NCBI GenBank assembly: GCA_963573385.1
Contig: CAUYLG010058995.1
Location: 1-64,000 of the forward strand
Source: Cacajao melanocephalus
Lineage: Eukaryota; Chordata; Mammalia; Primates; Pitheciidae
Length of the DNA stretch: 64,000 nucleotides
Direction: 5' to 3'
The notes beneath the pieces were generated by a model. It saw only the letters and a program-made list of their open reading frames with translations. It was not told where the DNA came from and made no database searches. This document shows positions 24,600 through 35,622 of the stretch, piece after piece; the stretch's first letter is position 1; every line of letters starts with the position of its first letter. Made by a program: the position numbers and the translations under genes.

Positions 24600-25060
24600 C
24601 TCAAGAAATTACCCATGTGCAAGAATTCTTATACTAGCACTAATCATGCACCTATAACTAAAAAGTATCCAAATGCCTCTCAATGGCAATAAATAAATAA
24701 ATTGTACTGTATTCAAATATGGAATACAATACAGCAATGAGAATAGATTACTGTAAGTAACAGTATAGGTAAATCTCACAAATAATAAGAGAAAAGCCAG
24801 ACACAAAAGTTGCATAGTATCTTATTTGATTTAAAAATAGGCAAAATTAATGTACATATTAGCAATCAATATAGGATGTAGAGTTTTAAAAAGTGGGCAC
24901 AGTGTAGGATTTCTGGGGTGCTTTTTTTTTTTTTTTTTTTTTTAATCTGGATGCTGGTTACATGTGCGCACTCATTTTCTGCAAAGGCATTGACCTATAC
25001 ACTCCGGATCTGTGCACTTTTATGTATGTATGCTACATTTCAGAAAAGTTCAAAGAAGTT
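24600..25060 (+). mobile_element. L1ME-type 3' end with internal (T)22
   Basis: An old L1 3' end in forward order: GCAATAAATAAATAAATTGTACTG, a GGAATACAATACAGCAATGAG block, AGGTAAATCTCACAAATAAT, GCCAGACACAAAAG, TTTCTGGGGTGC, ATCTGGATGCTGGTTACATG, and GATCTGTGCACTTTTATGTATG. A 22-bp poly(T) at 24922-24943 interrupts it after TCTGGGGTGC, with the L1 order resuming directly after. Confidence 0.75.
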
Positions 25061-25569
25061 ATGTTGCTAAAGGCAACCTTAAAACACCTATTCAGTACAG
25101 AGCAAATGAATTTTTTAACAATCAATAACCAGGTAAGGATTGGTAAAATTTAGTTATATAAGACTGGTAGTAATCATTTTTAACCCTATTTTTAGGTCTG
25201 AAAGAGATACTGGATTAAGAGATATACTCCAAAATAGTTGCTTTTGGAGACCAGACATTGACTAAAGTAAGAGTTATTACTGTCTATCTTTTGTTAATAA
25301 GTAAAGACAAGACATAAGGCTAAAACTATGGAGGACAGATAATATGGGGGAAATGAAGCATACCAGAGGAAACCTGAGTCCTTGAAAGATTAAAACATCT
25401 TGGGAAAGCAGTGATTAAGAGGACCTCTTGTAGATTGATAATCAAAGAGGCCATTGGGGAATTTAAGAGGAAAATTTTCAGCTAAAGGAATTAACTTCTT
25501 GACACACTTGTGACTTAAATGTTTTGTTCATATTCCAGGTTCAATCAAACACTAAGACCTATTTTGTCT
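25061..25569. other. No recognisable feature
   Basis: AT-rich sequence between an old L1 3' end and an L2 remnant. No gene or repeat recognised. Confidence 0.5.
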
Positions 25570-25712
25570 ACATTTTTAAAATCTTTGTAATCCACTGCTT
25601 CTTTATGACTGTAGTGTCTTTATCTTGGTTCAGGACAATTGCACTTGAATTACTGCACACTTTCTCCTTTGCTCTCATGTGCTTTCAAAATCTTATCCAC
25701 GGTAAATCAAAA
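25570..25712 (+). repeat. L2 LINE, left part (interrupted)
   Basis: Degenerate L2 order (GAATTACTGCACACTTTCTCC, then TTTCAAAATCTTATCCACGG and AAATCA) just upstream of an LTR. The L2 continues at 26449 with AAAACCTGATCATATCATCTCCC, which would join exactly here. Confidence 0.55.
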
Positions 25713-26448
25713 TATTTCTGAGACCTGACCATGTTAAAGTTTACCTGAGCCCTGTGCTCCTAGAAAATAGATACAAGTTAGGAGTCCTCCCACCCTTCTG
25801 TATTCCATAATATGGTTTACTGCAAAGAACCACCCTTCCCCATGTAACTTAGATACAACTCACAACTACTCTACCTTTGTGTGCCTATGACAACACGACA
25901 CACAGACACAGAGTCTCCAAATTCCCATTCTTTGCCTCATATGTGATTAGCTGAATTTTTGTACTAACTGACTAATCTGAACAAAATGCCTCCTAACATC
26001 TCTTGATCAAAATAGTTAAGCTTCTCTCCTTCCCGCAGGTCCATAAGTTTTGACTCGTCATTAGCATAAGCCAGCACACAACCTGTCAATAACAGTTCCT
26101 CCCAGTAGTAAACTATCCTCAGGGCAAAACATTCTCTGATCTACCATCCAATCATGTCATTTTCATCCAATCATCTTGTTTTCTCATACCTGATTGGTTT
26201 TTAGCTGCCATTTTCATCCAGTCATCTTGTTTTCTCATACCTGATTGGTTTTTAGCCTTGTTCACTACTCCCTATAAAAGAAAAGTGTTTTTTTTCTGCC
26301 TGAACTTTGAAATATTTGCAGACATTGTGGTTGGAGCCGCCTTCCTATTGCAATAATCTCTCTGCTCATATTGAAATAGTCTGCCTTCTCTTATTGTAAT
26401 AATCTTTTGAATAAGGTCTCTGATTGCCTAAATCTGGATTTAGACACA
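25713..26448 (+). mobile_element. Solo LTR (ERV), with duplicated CCAAT module, inserted in L2
   Basis: A 736-bp LTR-like insertion flanked by TCAAAA at 25707-25712 and 26449-26454. It splits one L2 copy: removing it and one TCAAAA joins AAATCAAAA to CCTGATCATATC, the normal L2 order. It carries a promoter-like stretch (CCAAT and ATTGG boxes from 26148, TATAAAAG at 26273-26280) and a degenerate polyadenylation region (TTGAATAAGG near 26407). The first bases are TA instead of the canonical TG, a likely transition; the last are CA. Family not assigned. No internal region remains. Confidence 0.75.
26148..26280 (+). promoter_or_regulatory. LTR promoter: CCAAT/ATTGG boxes and TATA box
   Basis: A CCAAT box at 26148-26152 precedes a 51-bp unit present twice in tandem (26158-26208 and 26209-26259). 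The first copy has a CCAAT at 26167-26171 and an ATTGG at 26193-26197. The second has CCAGT in place of CCAAT and an ATTGG at 26244-26248. The TATA box TATAAAAG follows at 26273-26280. Paired CCAAT-type elements are NF-Y-like sites by sequence; whether they are bound is inference. Any transcript would run rightward into the L2 and flank. Confidence 0.6.
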
Positions 26449-27015
26449 TCAAAACCTGATCATATCATCTCCCTATTTAAAACCTGATTGTCTTTTTACA
26501 TTTTTTAAGATAAGTCCAAATTTCTTTTGTTTCCCAGGCCCTTCATAGGCTAGTTTATCCCATGCCTATTCACCTTTAATCCTGTCTCTTTCCACTCCTA
26601 AACCACCTCTCTTGCCATGGCCCTTTATTAAGCCATCCTGTGTATCTTTTCAGTTAGTTAATTTATGTTTTCTTTGGAATGTAGACTTTTCAATTCTCTG
26701 TCTCCTTGCCTTGCCTTAGCCTTTCTGGTTTTACTTATCTCTCAGGCCGCAGGTGTGATGCTTCCTCATCTAGGAGACCATATGTGACCCATCATTTAAG
26801 GGCTTGGTATTCCTTTACGTTCTTTTAAAAACTTCTTATATTCTCCCTCTCATTGTAACTGCTTCTTTAACAATCTTTTCTATCATGAGACTCTCTACCT
26901 TAAGAAGACAAAAACTATGTGCTTTTTACTGTTGCATCAATAGTATCTATCACATAGAAGACACTCGATATCAATTGTATCTGTACAATTGTATTAATGG
27001 AATGAAAGAATGAGT
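26449..27015 (+). repeat. L2 LINE, right part
   Basis: It continues the L2 with AAAACCTGATTGTC, AAGATAAGTCCAAATTTC, GGCCCTTCATAGGCTAG, CCACTCCTAAACCACC, a GTCCAAATTT-type order, then the 3' part ACTGTTGCATCAATAGTATC and ACATAGAAGACACTCGATA with a GAATGAAAGAATGAG end. An internal section looks deleted. Short frames here are relics. Confidence 0.7.
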
Positions 27016-27079
27016 TGATTGCTTAGACACAAGAGAAGCAGACGTCAAAATATTGAATCTGCCATCAGCAAAGAACAGT

Positions 27080-27740
27080 TTATCAGTATTATTTTGGTTA
27101 CAAATATCAAAAACTGAACTGAACTACCTCATGCAGAAAAAGATGATGGTTACTGATCTCATAAGAAAATGAAGGTAAGGGACATGTGAATTAGTTAAGG
27201 CTTTCTCAGTTTCAGGAAACTCAACTTTAGCCAAAACTTTCTATGCTAGATTTAGCTTTAGGTGAAACTTAAATGAAGAGTTCAAGTGCTGATTCATAAT
27301 CTGGTCTCTCATTAGCTCCAGTTTTTCACTGTTTTCTTCTGTGTGAAAGCCTCAGTCTCAAGCCCCGTTGGGTGGTTAGATGTGGGCAGTGGAGCTTCCT
27401 TTCATCCCAGCTCCTCCATGATCAACATCCAGAGCAGTCTTTGTTGTTGTTGTTTTCTTAGTGGTTTATATAAAAGTTCTGAAACCCACTATGAGGTAAC
27501 AGAACAAAGTCATGTGTGCTCTCTGAACCAATCACTTTGTTGAGCAGAATGTAATTCCCTTTTTGGCCTAAATTTATGTTACACACTCATCCCTGCATGT
27601 GAAGGTGAAGCCATGATCAAACTTCAAAATTAAGGGTGGGAGAAAGCTAAATCTCCATCCTAACATTGGTGCTGCTGCTAGATTAGCACCAAAAGCAGCA
27701 GAGGCAAAGGCCAAATGATCCCTACAGGAGATGATAGAGA
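27080..27740. repeat. Ancient interspersed repeat, family unassigned
   Basis: Blocks TCTGTGTGAAAGCCTCAGTC and TCTGAACCAATCACTTTGTTG follow an order seen in a common old mammalian repeat. A (TTG)-rich run sits near 27439-27452. The copy is diverged and I do not name it. Confidence 0.35.
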
Positions 27741-30390
27741 TGAAGTAGGGACAAAAAAAGCCTAGAGCCCAAATGCCCTCAGGACATGCTTTCCCCACCT
27801 ATGCCAAACTCTGCACTGTTGCTTTCGCCACAGAACGAAGCTATGGCTCATAGTTCACTTTCCTTCTGTCTACTTCAACACATGTGACTACACATTAATA
27901 TTTTAACATTTGAAAATTTATTAAACATTCATTTTCTTTTCCACAATAAATAGTGAATACTTTATTGCATTTTCAAATGGAAAGTGTAAAAAATATGTTA
28001 CTATGGTAGTTACAAGATAACCATAGGAAACAAATACCCAAATCCAATTAGTGTGCCATTAAACACTTGTCACACATGGCAACAATGCTAATCAAACTTG
28101 TCTTAGAGAAAATATAAAACTAAGAGGAAATTAAAATGTCCCAATACACAGTAGAGAACATCTACCACATTAATTTCTCTGTAATGCCAAATATATGGCC
28201 CTGAAAAAGTCAGAAAAAGTAATAGAATTCTTCAAATAATACATGGTGCTTTTGGTACAATTTTTAAAAGTTGATATGTTTTTCTGTTCAAACCATATTT
28301 AATCCTGAGTTTATGGAACTCTTTTCCCTATCTTTCTTTATCTGTCCAAGTGCATGAAAGCATTCCCTGTGAATAGATTTTAACTGCAATTAACAGCAAA
28401 TTAATCCTTCCCTCTAGGTAATCCACATTGCCTCATCAAACCAGAAAACAGTTTAAACCTGGCCTGCTTCTAACTGGAAGCCACATGTTAATAACTTACT
28501 GTGAAGAACAGGAAAGCCTCCAATAGGTGAGTACAACTAAGGTAATTTGAATATGGGTGAATACAGGAACAAATTCCCAGGCTCTCTTACTCTCTTTGTT
28601 GAAATCCATTCTTTTGGAAAATCATTTTCTTTAGCCATTGGACAACAAAATGCATTGTCAAGAAATTTTATAGCAATAATTATAAAAGATGTCCATTTGA
28701 ACCCATTGAGGTCTCATTGATTTTATAACACCCAGCAGACCTCCCTGCAGGAGAACACTATATTTATGTGAGCAATATATGCGAGAATTGAGATCGTAAA
28801 ATTAAATGACCACATAGAACTGTCATTTGTATGATGAGCGCCTACATATGTGAAGGCTGGTTTATTTTGCAGTGTTGAGTTGCGTTAAATGGTCCACTTT
28901 CAGTGAATGTTTTTAATCACGCATTTCTTCACTCTTTCTGCAATATTACACTTGAAGGACTGGTAAGCAGTTTGCTATGAAATGCTAAATGGTTACTGGA
29001 ACTACTATTCTGACAGAAGAGCTCACTAAAATAGAAGTACAGTACATATTGTATGCAATTGTTTTATGAGAGACATTATGGTTACTAGAATAGCATTTCA
29101 CCATTACCAACTGCTGAGAGAAAAGTCATTAAGATATTTGGCAAGCCAGCGCAATTTTTCAACAGAGCTATAGTACAAGACCTTAGAACAGCTTCCATAG
29201 AGAGAGTCTGGCTGTCTCATAAGAAAAAAAAAAGGAATCAAGTCTCAAGTTTTCTATGTTGTTTTATCTATAGTTGTTTATTTTCAGAGTCCATTGGAAA
29301 AGTTATAAGATATGTCAGATATGTCAGGAGAAAAATAGCAAATGCTTGTGTGCAATATATGTATATTTCACATACAAGAATTTTTTGTATATGTGCATGG
29401 TGTGTGTGTGTGTGTGTGTGTGTGTATGAAAGATTAACCTCTTGTGATAAATCTTACAACAATTTCAGTGTGTTAAAACTCACCTTTTCCCAGGGAATTG
29501 CCTTTGTTGAAAGATTACTGTATATACTTTTAACATTAAATTTCTTGTTGCTGTGTTTTTTATAAGAAGAAGTCATTCATGAATGGGATGGGTGAGAATA
29601 GGGATTAGTCTGAAAGCACTTCATCAAATAAAGGAAAATAAAATAAGCAGTTTGCTGTGAACATTTAACATTTCCTACCATGTATTGGTGGTTAAAAAAA
29701 AAAGTCTAATAACAGCTTTGTAAATGTTTTGCAAATATATATGCCCAAAATATATAAACACACGTTTGTGTGTATGTATTTGTGTGCATATTATGTATAT
29801 GTATAAAATATATGCACAGTAGATAACTTTTTGATTGCCAAACCAACAAACCTTGCCACTTGCTTCTGCCAGTGCTACTTTTTTATGCTACTTCTTTATA
29901 CCTCATTTCATCAAGAAAAAATACCAGCATTCACCAAAAGTAACTATACTTTGGACTGTCTCTAAAACAAAAAACATAGAGCCAAATTGGAATGATTTAG
30001 TCAGATACATGAATATATATGAATAATTGTGAAGGCAAAACTAAGCTATCTTTCTTATCACTGCTATGGTCCCTTTAGTAAATACCATACAACCTTAAAT
30101 GGAGCGCCTGGTCAGTAATTATTAGCTGGATGGATATTCAGAGAAAGGATGCTGACAATCTAATAAACAATAGTGCTTAATAGATATTTTAAATTACCCA
30201 GAAAACTGAATTCTATTTCTGTATATTCAAGACTTTTGACTCCATATAGAAAGGTCCTGAGTTTCTCACAAAAATTATAAAAGAAAAATAAAAGCTATGT
30301 AGTCTATTCAGTTACAAAAAAATCAACTCAGTTGAATTAAGCAAATTTTTTATTCTTTAATGTTTTGTGCATATAGAAGAATCCAAAGTA
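27741..30390. other. No recognisable gene; unassigned sequence with (TG)n
   Basis: A long stretch without recognisable transposons apart from a perfect TG dinucleotide run at 29400-29426 and AT-rich patches near 29740-29815. The 28380-28960 part is less repetitive and has balanced composition, so I flag it separately. No open frame exceeds 86 codons. Confidence 0.5.
29400..29426. repeat. (TG)n microsatellite
   Basis: An uninterrupted TG dinucleotide run of about 27 bp. Confidence 0.95.
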
Positions 30391-30620
30391 GGAGCTAAAT
30401 GATGAAAACTCATGAATACAAGGGAACAACAGACACTGGGGCCTCCTTGTCAGTGGAGGGTGGGAGAAGGGAAAGGAGCAGAAAGAATAACTGTGGGGCC
30501 CTAGGCTTAGTACCTGGGTGATGAAATAATCTGTGCAACAATCCCCCAACAATGACACACATTTACCTGTATAACAAACCTGCACATGTATCCCTGAACC
30601 TAATATAAAAGCTTAAAAAA
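30391..30620 (+). mobile_element. L1 3' end (L1PA/L1PB-type) with 11-bp TSD
   Basis: A forward L1 3' UTR fragment: GGAGCTAAATGATGAAAAC, GGGAACAACAGACACTGGGG, AGGGTGGGAGAAGGGAAAGG, ACCTGGGTGATGAAATAATC, AAACCTGCACATGTATCC. It ends in a short A-rich tail. AATCCAAAGTA is repeated exactly at 30380-30390 and 30621-30631, fixing both ends. Length about 230 bp, strongly 5'-truncated. Confidence 0.94.
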
Positions 30621-30631
30621 AATCCAAAGTA

Positions 30632-31320
30632 TATATAACTTGTAGAATGATGATGTTTAAATTGCTCATGATAGCTAGGTCTGATTTCTATCAAGATCTC
30701 TATGACTTTTTTTCATAAGCCAGTTTTTATCTCTCCAGCTACTGATAATAAAATTCATCAATATTATTAAAATAAGTGTAGAGATCACCTTTTTTTTTTT
30801 TACACAATTTTGGACAGCACCAAGGTGACAAGGAAGATATTGTTCTTGATGGAGGTGATTTTTTCTAACAAGGAAATGAAGTAAACCCTTAACTGCTGAT
30901 CTTTCAATAATCTCCTTTTCATTCATACACTTTATTTCAAATAAACTATTATAGTATCTTATACAGATGGTATAAGGATGACCTATTTTATTTAAAATTA
31001 ACAAGTTTCTTTCTTTACCTACTCTGCTGTATCCCATCATAGCTACATTTCTTCCCAGTGGAAGCCAAAATGGTCTGACATAGTCACTGACTTTCTATAC
31101 CTAGAAATTCGGATGTGGTGGAAAGAAGGGGAAAGAGACTGGAAGAACTGAGGCACATTGTCCTTTGGTTCTACTTCTCCCTTTGTTCAATCTGAAGATT
31201 CAATCACATATTAGTCTGTAAAAATTCTAAAACCTGTACTCACTGTAGAGCTCATTCCACTATGTCATGTGGAAGCAGAAAGGAGTTAACTCCACTCTAC
31301 CTTGAAAGCTCTAGCACCAT
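30632..31320. other. No recognisable feature
   Basis: AT-rich sequence with a (T)11 near 30791. A 121-codon minus frame (30675-31040) lies here, rich in Ile, Lys and Asn, with no motif I recognise. I treat it as chance in AT-rich DNA. Confidence 0.45.
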
Positions 31321-31406
31321 TTCACTTTTTCTTTTTTTCATTTTTTTCTTTCTCTTTTTCTTTTCTCTTTCTTTCTTTTTCTTTCTTTTCTGCTTTCTGT
31401 CTTTCA
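31321..31406. repeat. Pyrimidine-rich (TTTC/CTTT)n low-complexity tract
   Basis: Irregular TTTC and CTTT units over about 85 bp; the source of a Lys/Glu-rich minus-strand frame that is not a gene. Confidence 0.85.
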
Positions 31407-33009
31407 CTAGTATCTTCTAGCATTATAAGTGGTATATGGCAGGTTGTATTTGAATAAATTAATAAATGAATTAATATACAGATGACTAAACAATAATTGG
31501 AGTAAACAAATGAGTGAATAAATAGTTTCAATTACTGTTCTATAATACATTTCCTATATTAAGCATATAAACTTAATTACCTTGCAATGGAAAATATTTA
31601 TAAGAATATTATATATTTTTTCATATATAGGTATTGAAGGTGTTATTCATATTTCATAAGAAAAAATATATCATAGTACAGAAAACTTTAAAAAATTCAG
31701 TGCGAAAGGCATTGCCTTTGCAAAACTATTAAGAATTTTTTTTTTCTAGTGGAGTTCCTGACACCTTAAAAATACTGAACTAGCAGCCTTTGTAAAACAA
31801 TTTTAACAAAATAGATCATTTCAGTTTAAGGAGAACTGTGAAAATTTGCCTGGTAAACAAAAGTCTTATTTTTTAAAATTCTTTCAAGGCTGTGACCCTG
31901 GGGAAAGCTTAATTAAACTCAATGAAGAAAAAAATTAAATCATAAAAGTTGAATAAGTCAAAATATAAAATATTCAATTATTATTGCTTGTGGGGTTTAT
32001 TTTGTAAATATTTTATCCACAGTCTATACTCAGCTTCTTCTGCTTCCCATCTTTTAAGGACTGTCTGGGGAATAAACCCACATTTCCTTACTCAGTTGCT
32101 TGACTTCCTTTTAGTCTTCTTATAATTTATTAAATGATGTTTTTAGAAACATAAGTACTTCAAGTTTTCCTTCTTGCTGCTTTGTGTGTTGTTCCTTTCA
32201 CCCACAAAATTGCTGCAATTAGTGATATAAAAAGGATCCATTAGGGCATCAGCCCATCCTTTGGGGTTTTGGCTATAATTGTTTCTTTCATGGAAGTGCC
32301 TCCAGTCGTGCCTCAAATACACAGTATTGAATGCCCCAATATGACATAACTCTCTTAAGATACAGGGGATTTTATTTTATTCAATATTCAGAAACCCCAG
32401 AATGGTTCTCATTCATGTTACAATATCTAAAATAATAATGTAGACATCAAAGTTTATCTCATTACTTTTCTGCTATGTACCTGTTCATGAAATGTGAGCC
32501 CAAGGTGAATACTGAATAAAGTTTAAAATGCTTTAAATATGAATAAGCTTATAAGCATTGAGTTTATGTTTAAATAAATGGCCTAAAGTTCAGATACGTG
32601 TTAATACTATATCAGTAGTTTTTAAATCAACATACTGGTAGCCATTCACCATATCATCATGATTTATCCATCCCAACAATAGACTACATGATTTTTCTAG
32701 TAAATCCAAGTTATCAGAAAGTGTTAGTCTCTGATACATCTTTTTATTTTAAACATAAGCATATTTCTTTTACTATAGAGGCTAACCTAAAACTATGAGA
32801 ATTATTTTATTTTATTAACTAAGCCATACTTTACAAGTTGACAGTAGTGTGTTATTTAAGTTACAACTTGCTTTCAAATTTATATTTTGGATAACTTATT
32901 ATTATCTCATAATTTATTTAAGTAGGAGGAAAAAATAGTAATTATAATTACACATTTTATTCTACAGTACCTCTTGATGTAAATTATATTCATACCTGCC
33001 ACTCATATT
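31407..33009. other. No recognisable feature
   Basis: AT-rich sequence. A short L2/MIR-like end near 31440-31530 is possible but too diverged to claim. No gene is visible. Confidence 0.5.
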
Positions 33010-33420
33010 TTGAATAATCTTTCTATATGTGGAAAAATTCTCACATTGAGTGTCTTCTCCTCAATATGGAAGGCAAAGCCAAAATTCTCTGATTCTCCAG
33101 CAATTGTTGCTCAGAAATATGACCTAAGCTATTCCAATCAGAATAACCCAGAGAAGACTGTTTTGGACATTATCAACATGATGCTGGACAGTGCACAGAC
33201 CTTCTGTTTCATTGGTGTAGTTGGAACAAAACTGTTCCACAAAGTAGCACTTGTAGAAATGAAGTGACATCCATGGTGTGGTAGTCATAGTTTCAGAAAA
33301 ATCACATACCTGGTCTATGGTTCTCTGTGGTAGCTGTGGCACCAGGGAGGTTCCTTCATCAGGCCATGACATCCTAGTTATGAGCATTGCTCCTGGCAAA
33401 TAGTTTTAAATCTTCATCTT
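33010..33420. other. Possible ancient repeat with an 85-codon frame
   Basis: The 85-codon plus frame (33010-33267) has a less biased composition than neighbours, but no domain, signal peptide or motif I know. The overlapping minus frame (33124-33399, 91 codons) is equally featureless. The nucleotide order (GACCTAAGCTATTCCAATCAG) resembles old LTR-type repeats. I lean towards a diverged repeat, not a gene. Confidence 0.3.
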
Positions 33421-34876
33421 TCTAGCCATTCTGAAGATTCTCTAAGCAACCTAATATTTTTTAGCAAACTATTTTTTTGTTTGTTTGTTTAAATTGGCCA
33501 GTGTAGATTCTGGTGCTTGCAACTAAGAGGTCTGATATAAAAGGTTCTCATTATTTTCATAAGACCACCAAGGTTGGGACATTTTTTTAATTCTCTATGA
33601 TTATAAGATTGGAAGAAAAATAAAATAATATTCAATAAGTTAAGAAAATTTTCTAAACCTAAGTTATGATCTAATTTAATAAGCAATAGAATGGCCTGAT
33701 AAATCAGTAAAAGCCATAGAAAATGCTTAAAAAAGAATTCAAAATTAATGACATAATTACAGACAGACACAAGATTTTTAAAAACTGTATTAAAACTTCA
33801 AATTTCATTAACTCAGGAGTGAGTTGGAAAATTGGTTCATATTCACTATCTAAAATAAAATTACTAGAATCCCTTGCCCAACAATAATGAGTAAATGTAA
33901 AGTGGAAAAAAAAGAAGAAATAATGTTAAAAGAATAAAATGTGTAATTATAATTACTATTTTTTCCTCTTGAAAAGACAACACATAAAAATGACCTCAGG
34001 AAGTATGCTGTAGTTTCCTTTTTCTAAAAAATATATCATTATTTAGTACTCATTTAAAGGAATAAAAGTGACAGGAGTACCAATGAAAAGTGTTCTGAAG
34101 AGTGGCTCTGAATTATGAAATAGTATTTCATATGCCAGGGTAGTAAAAGTAGAATACTAATTTGGTACAACCAGTTCATCTATTTTTAATTTACACACTG
34201 CACTGTGTCATTCATTCACTAATGCTTGAAATATATAGATGTCTGAGATAGCACTTGTTCATCATGGCAACTCTTGACACTAAAACAGTAATGTAATTAT
34301 CCCCAAAGCAATAGACTATTACCAAATTGATTTATGTGCTATCTCTAGGATACTTTTAAATTCATAGCCTATTACATGAGTACCATGCAAAATTCAACTG
34401 AGAATTCAAAATTCTGAAAAAGGACATCTCAGCTACAAAAGTCCCTGCAGGTTGACATTTGAAAAATAGGAAAATATTTAACAGAGAACCACACTTAATT
34501 GAGTATTTGCCCTCCCCCAAATATAATGTTATTAAATGGCTGCAAGGAATAGCACAAGAAAAGAAAAAAAAAAAACTATGCTCTGAATTTGGACACTCAC
34601 ACGAGCTAATATACTACTCAATTTAATTAACCAAGGTGGCACTATTTTTCTAAAGTATGTCAGTTGACTTTGCCATTATTAAATTACAGACTTTGTTCTT
34701 CACATATTCCAAGATGGAAAATTTGCAGATGTAGTCTTAATACAAGGCTCTTAAAAATGACAATATGAAAAAAAACCCAACATTTACTTGCTTGATAAAC
34801 TAATCATGATATCATATTTAATATGGGATATTACTTTCTATGTGTATATTTACTGTCAATATACATTTGTAGGGCA
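33421..34876. other. No recognisable feature
   Basis: AT-rich, no gene and no recognisable repeat apart from a short (TTTG)n near 33476-33490. Confidence 0.5.
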
Positions 34877-35224
34877 TGATATGGTTTGGCTATATCCTCA
34901 CCCAAATCTCTTCTTGAATCAAAGTTCCCATAATCTCTGATAATTGAATCATGGGGTGGTTTCTCTCATCCTGTTCTGGTGTTAGTGAGTTAGTTATCAC
35001 AAGATCTGATACTTTTATAAGGGGCTTCCCCGTTCGCCGGGCATAGATTTTTCTCTCTCCTGCCACCATGTGAAGAAGGACATGTTTGCTTCCCCTTCCA
35101 CCATGATTGTAAGTCTTCTGGGTCCTCCCCAGCCATGCTGAACTGTGAGCCAATTAAGCCTCTTTCTTTTATAAGTTACCCAGTCTCAGGTATGTTTTTA
35201 TTAGTGTGGGAATGGACTAATACA
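34877..35224 (+). mobile_element. THE1/MST-type MaLR solo LTR
   Basis: Forward LTR of 348 bp: TGATATGGTTTGGCTATATCC, CCCAAATCTCTTCTTG, AATTGAATCATGGGGTGG, CTGCCACCATGTGAAGAAGG, GAACTGTGAGCCAATTAAGCC, ending GGAATGGACTAATACA. Complete ends by sequence. The flanking 5-mers (GGGCA and AGGAG) do not match, so the target duplication has decayed or the ends are shifted. Confidence 0.9.
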
Positions 35225-35365
35225 AGGAGACATTAAGTTGAGATATTAAGTGGTGTGCTTTCCCCATTCTATACTCACAGACTCTTTCGTTTTTGCTCTA
35301 AAAGAGTCTTTTAATTTCCTTATCACCACTCTCCATCATCATCCAGAGCAGTTAGACTTGAAGGA

Positions 35366-35622
35366 TACAGCATGGTTAAGCTGTATTATTGAAAGAAGTG
35401 TGGACAGACTCTTGAGCCAGACAGTTAGAGTTCAAATGCCAGCTTTGTAAGTTGATAATCAAATAATTTTGAGCAAGTTATTTAACTTGCCATGCCTCAG
35501 TTTCCTCAAACAAAAATAGGATTGTTGCATGGGTTATGTGAGTTTATATGAATAAATTGCTTGAAATAGCATCGGTTACACAGTTAGCATTAAATGTTCA
35601 TTGTTATTAGTTGTTACTATGC
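35366..35622 (+). repeat. MIR SINE, forward, near full length
   Basis: Degenerate MIR order from the tRNA-like head (ACAGCATGGTTAAGC) through GAGCCAGACAGTTAGAGTTC, AGCAAGTTATTTAACTTGCC, ATGCCTCAGTTTCCTCAAAC and ATAGGATTGTTGC to GCATTAAATGTTCATTGTTATT. One of the better preserved MIR copies in the window. Confidence 0.8.

Noticed and set aside
30675..31040. 121-codon minus-strand open frame
   Set aside because: Ile/Lys/Asn-rich frame in AT-rich DNA, crossing a poly(T) run that encodes consecutive Lys codons.
33010..33267. 85-codon plus-strand frame that looks protein-like
   Set aside because: No family, no start context that stands out, and the overlapping minus frame is equally long; more likely a diverged repeat.
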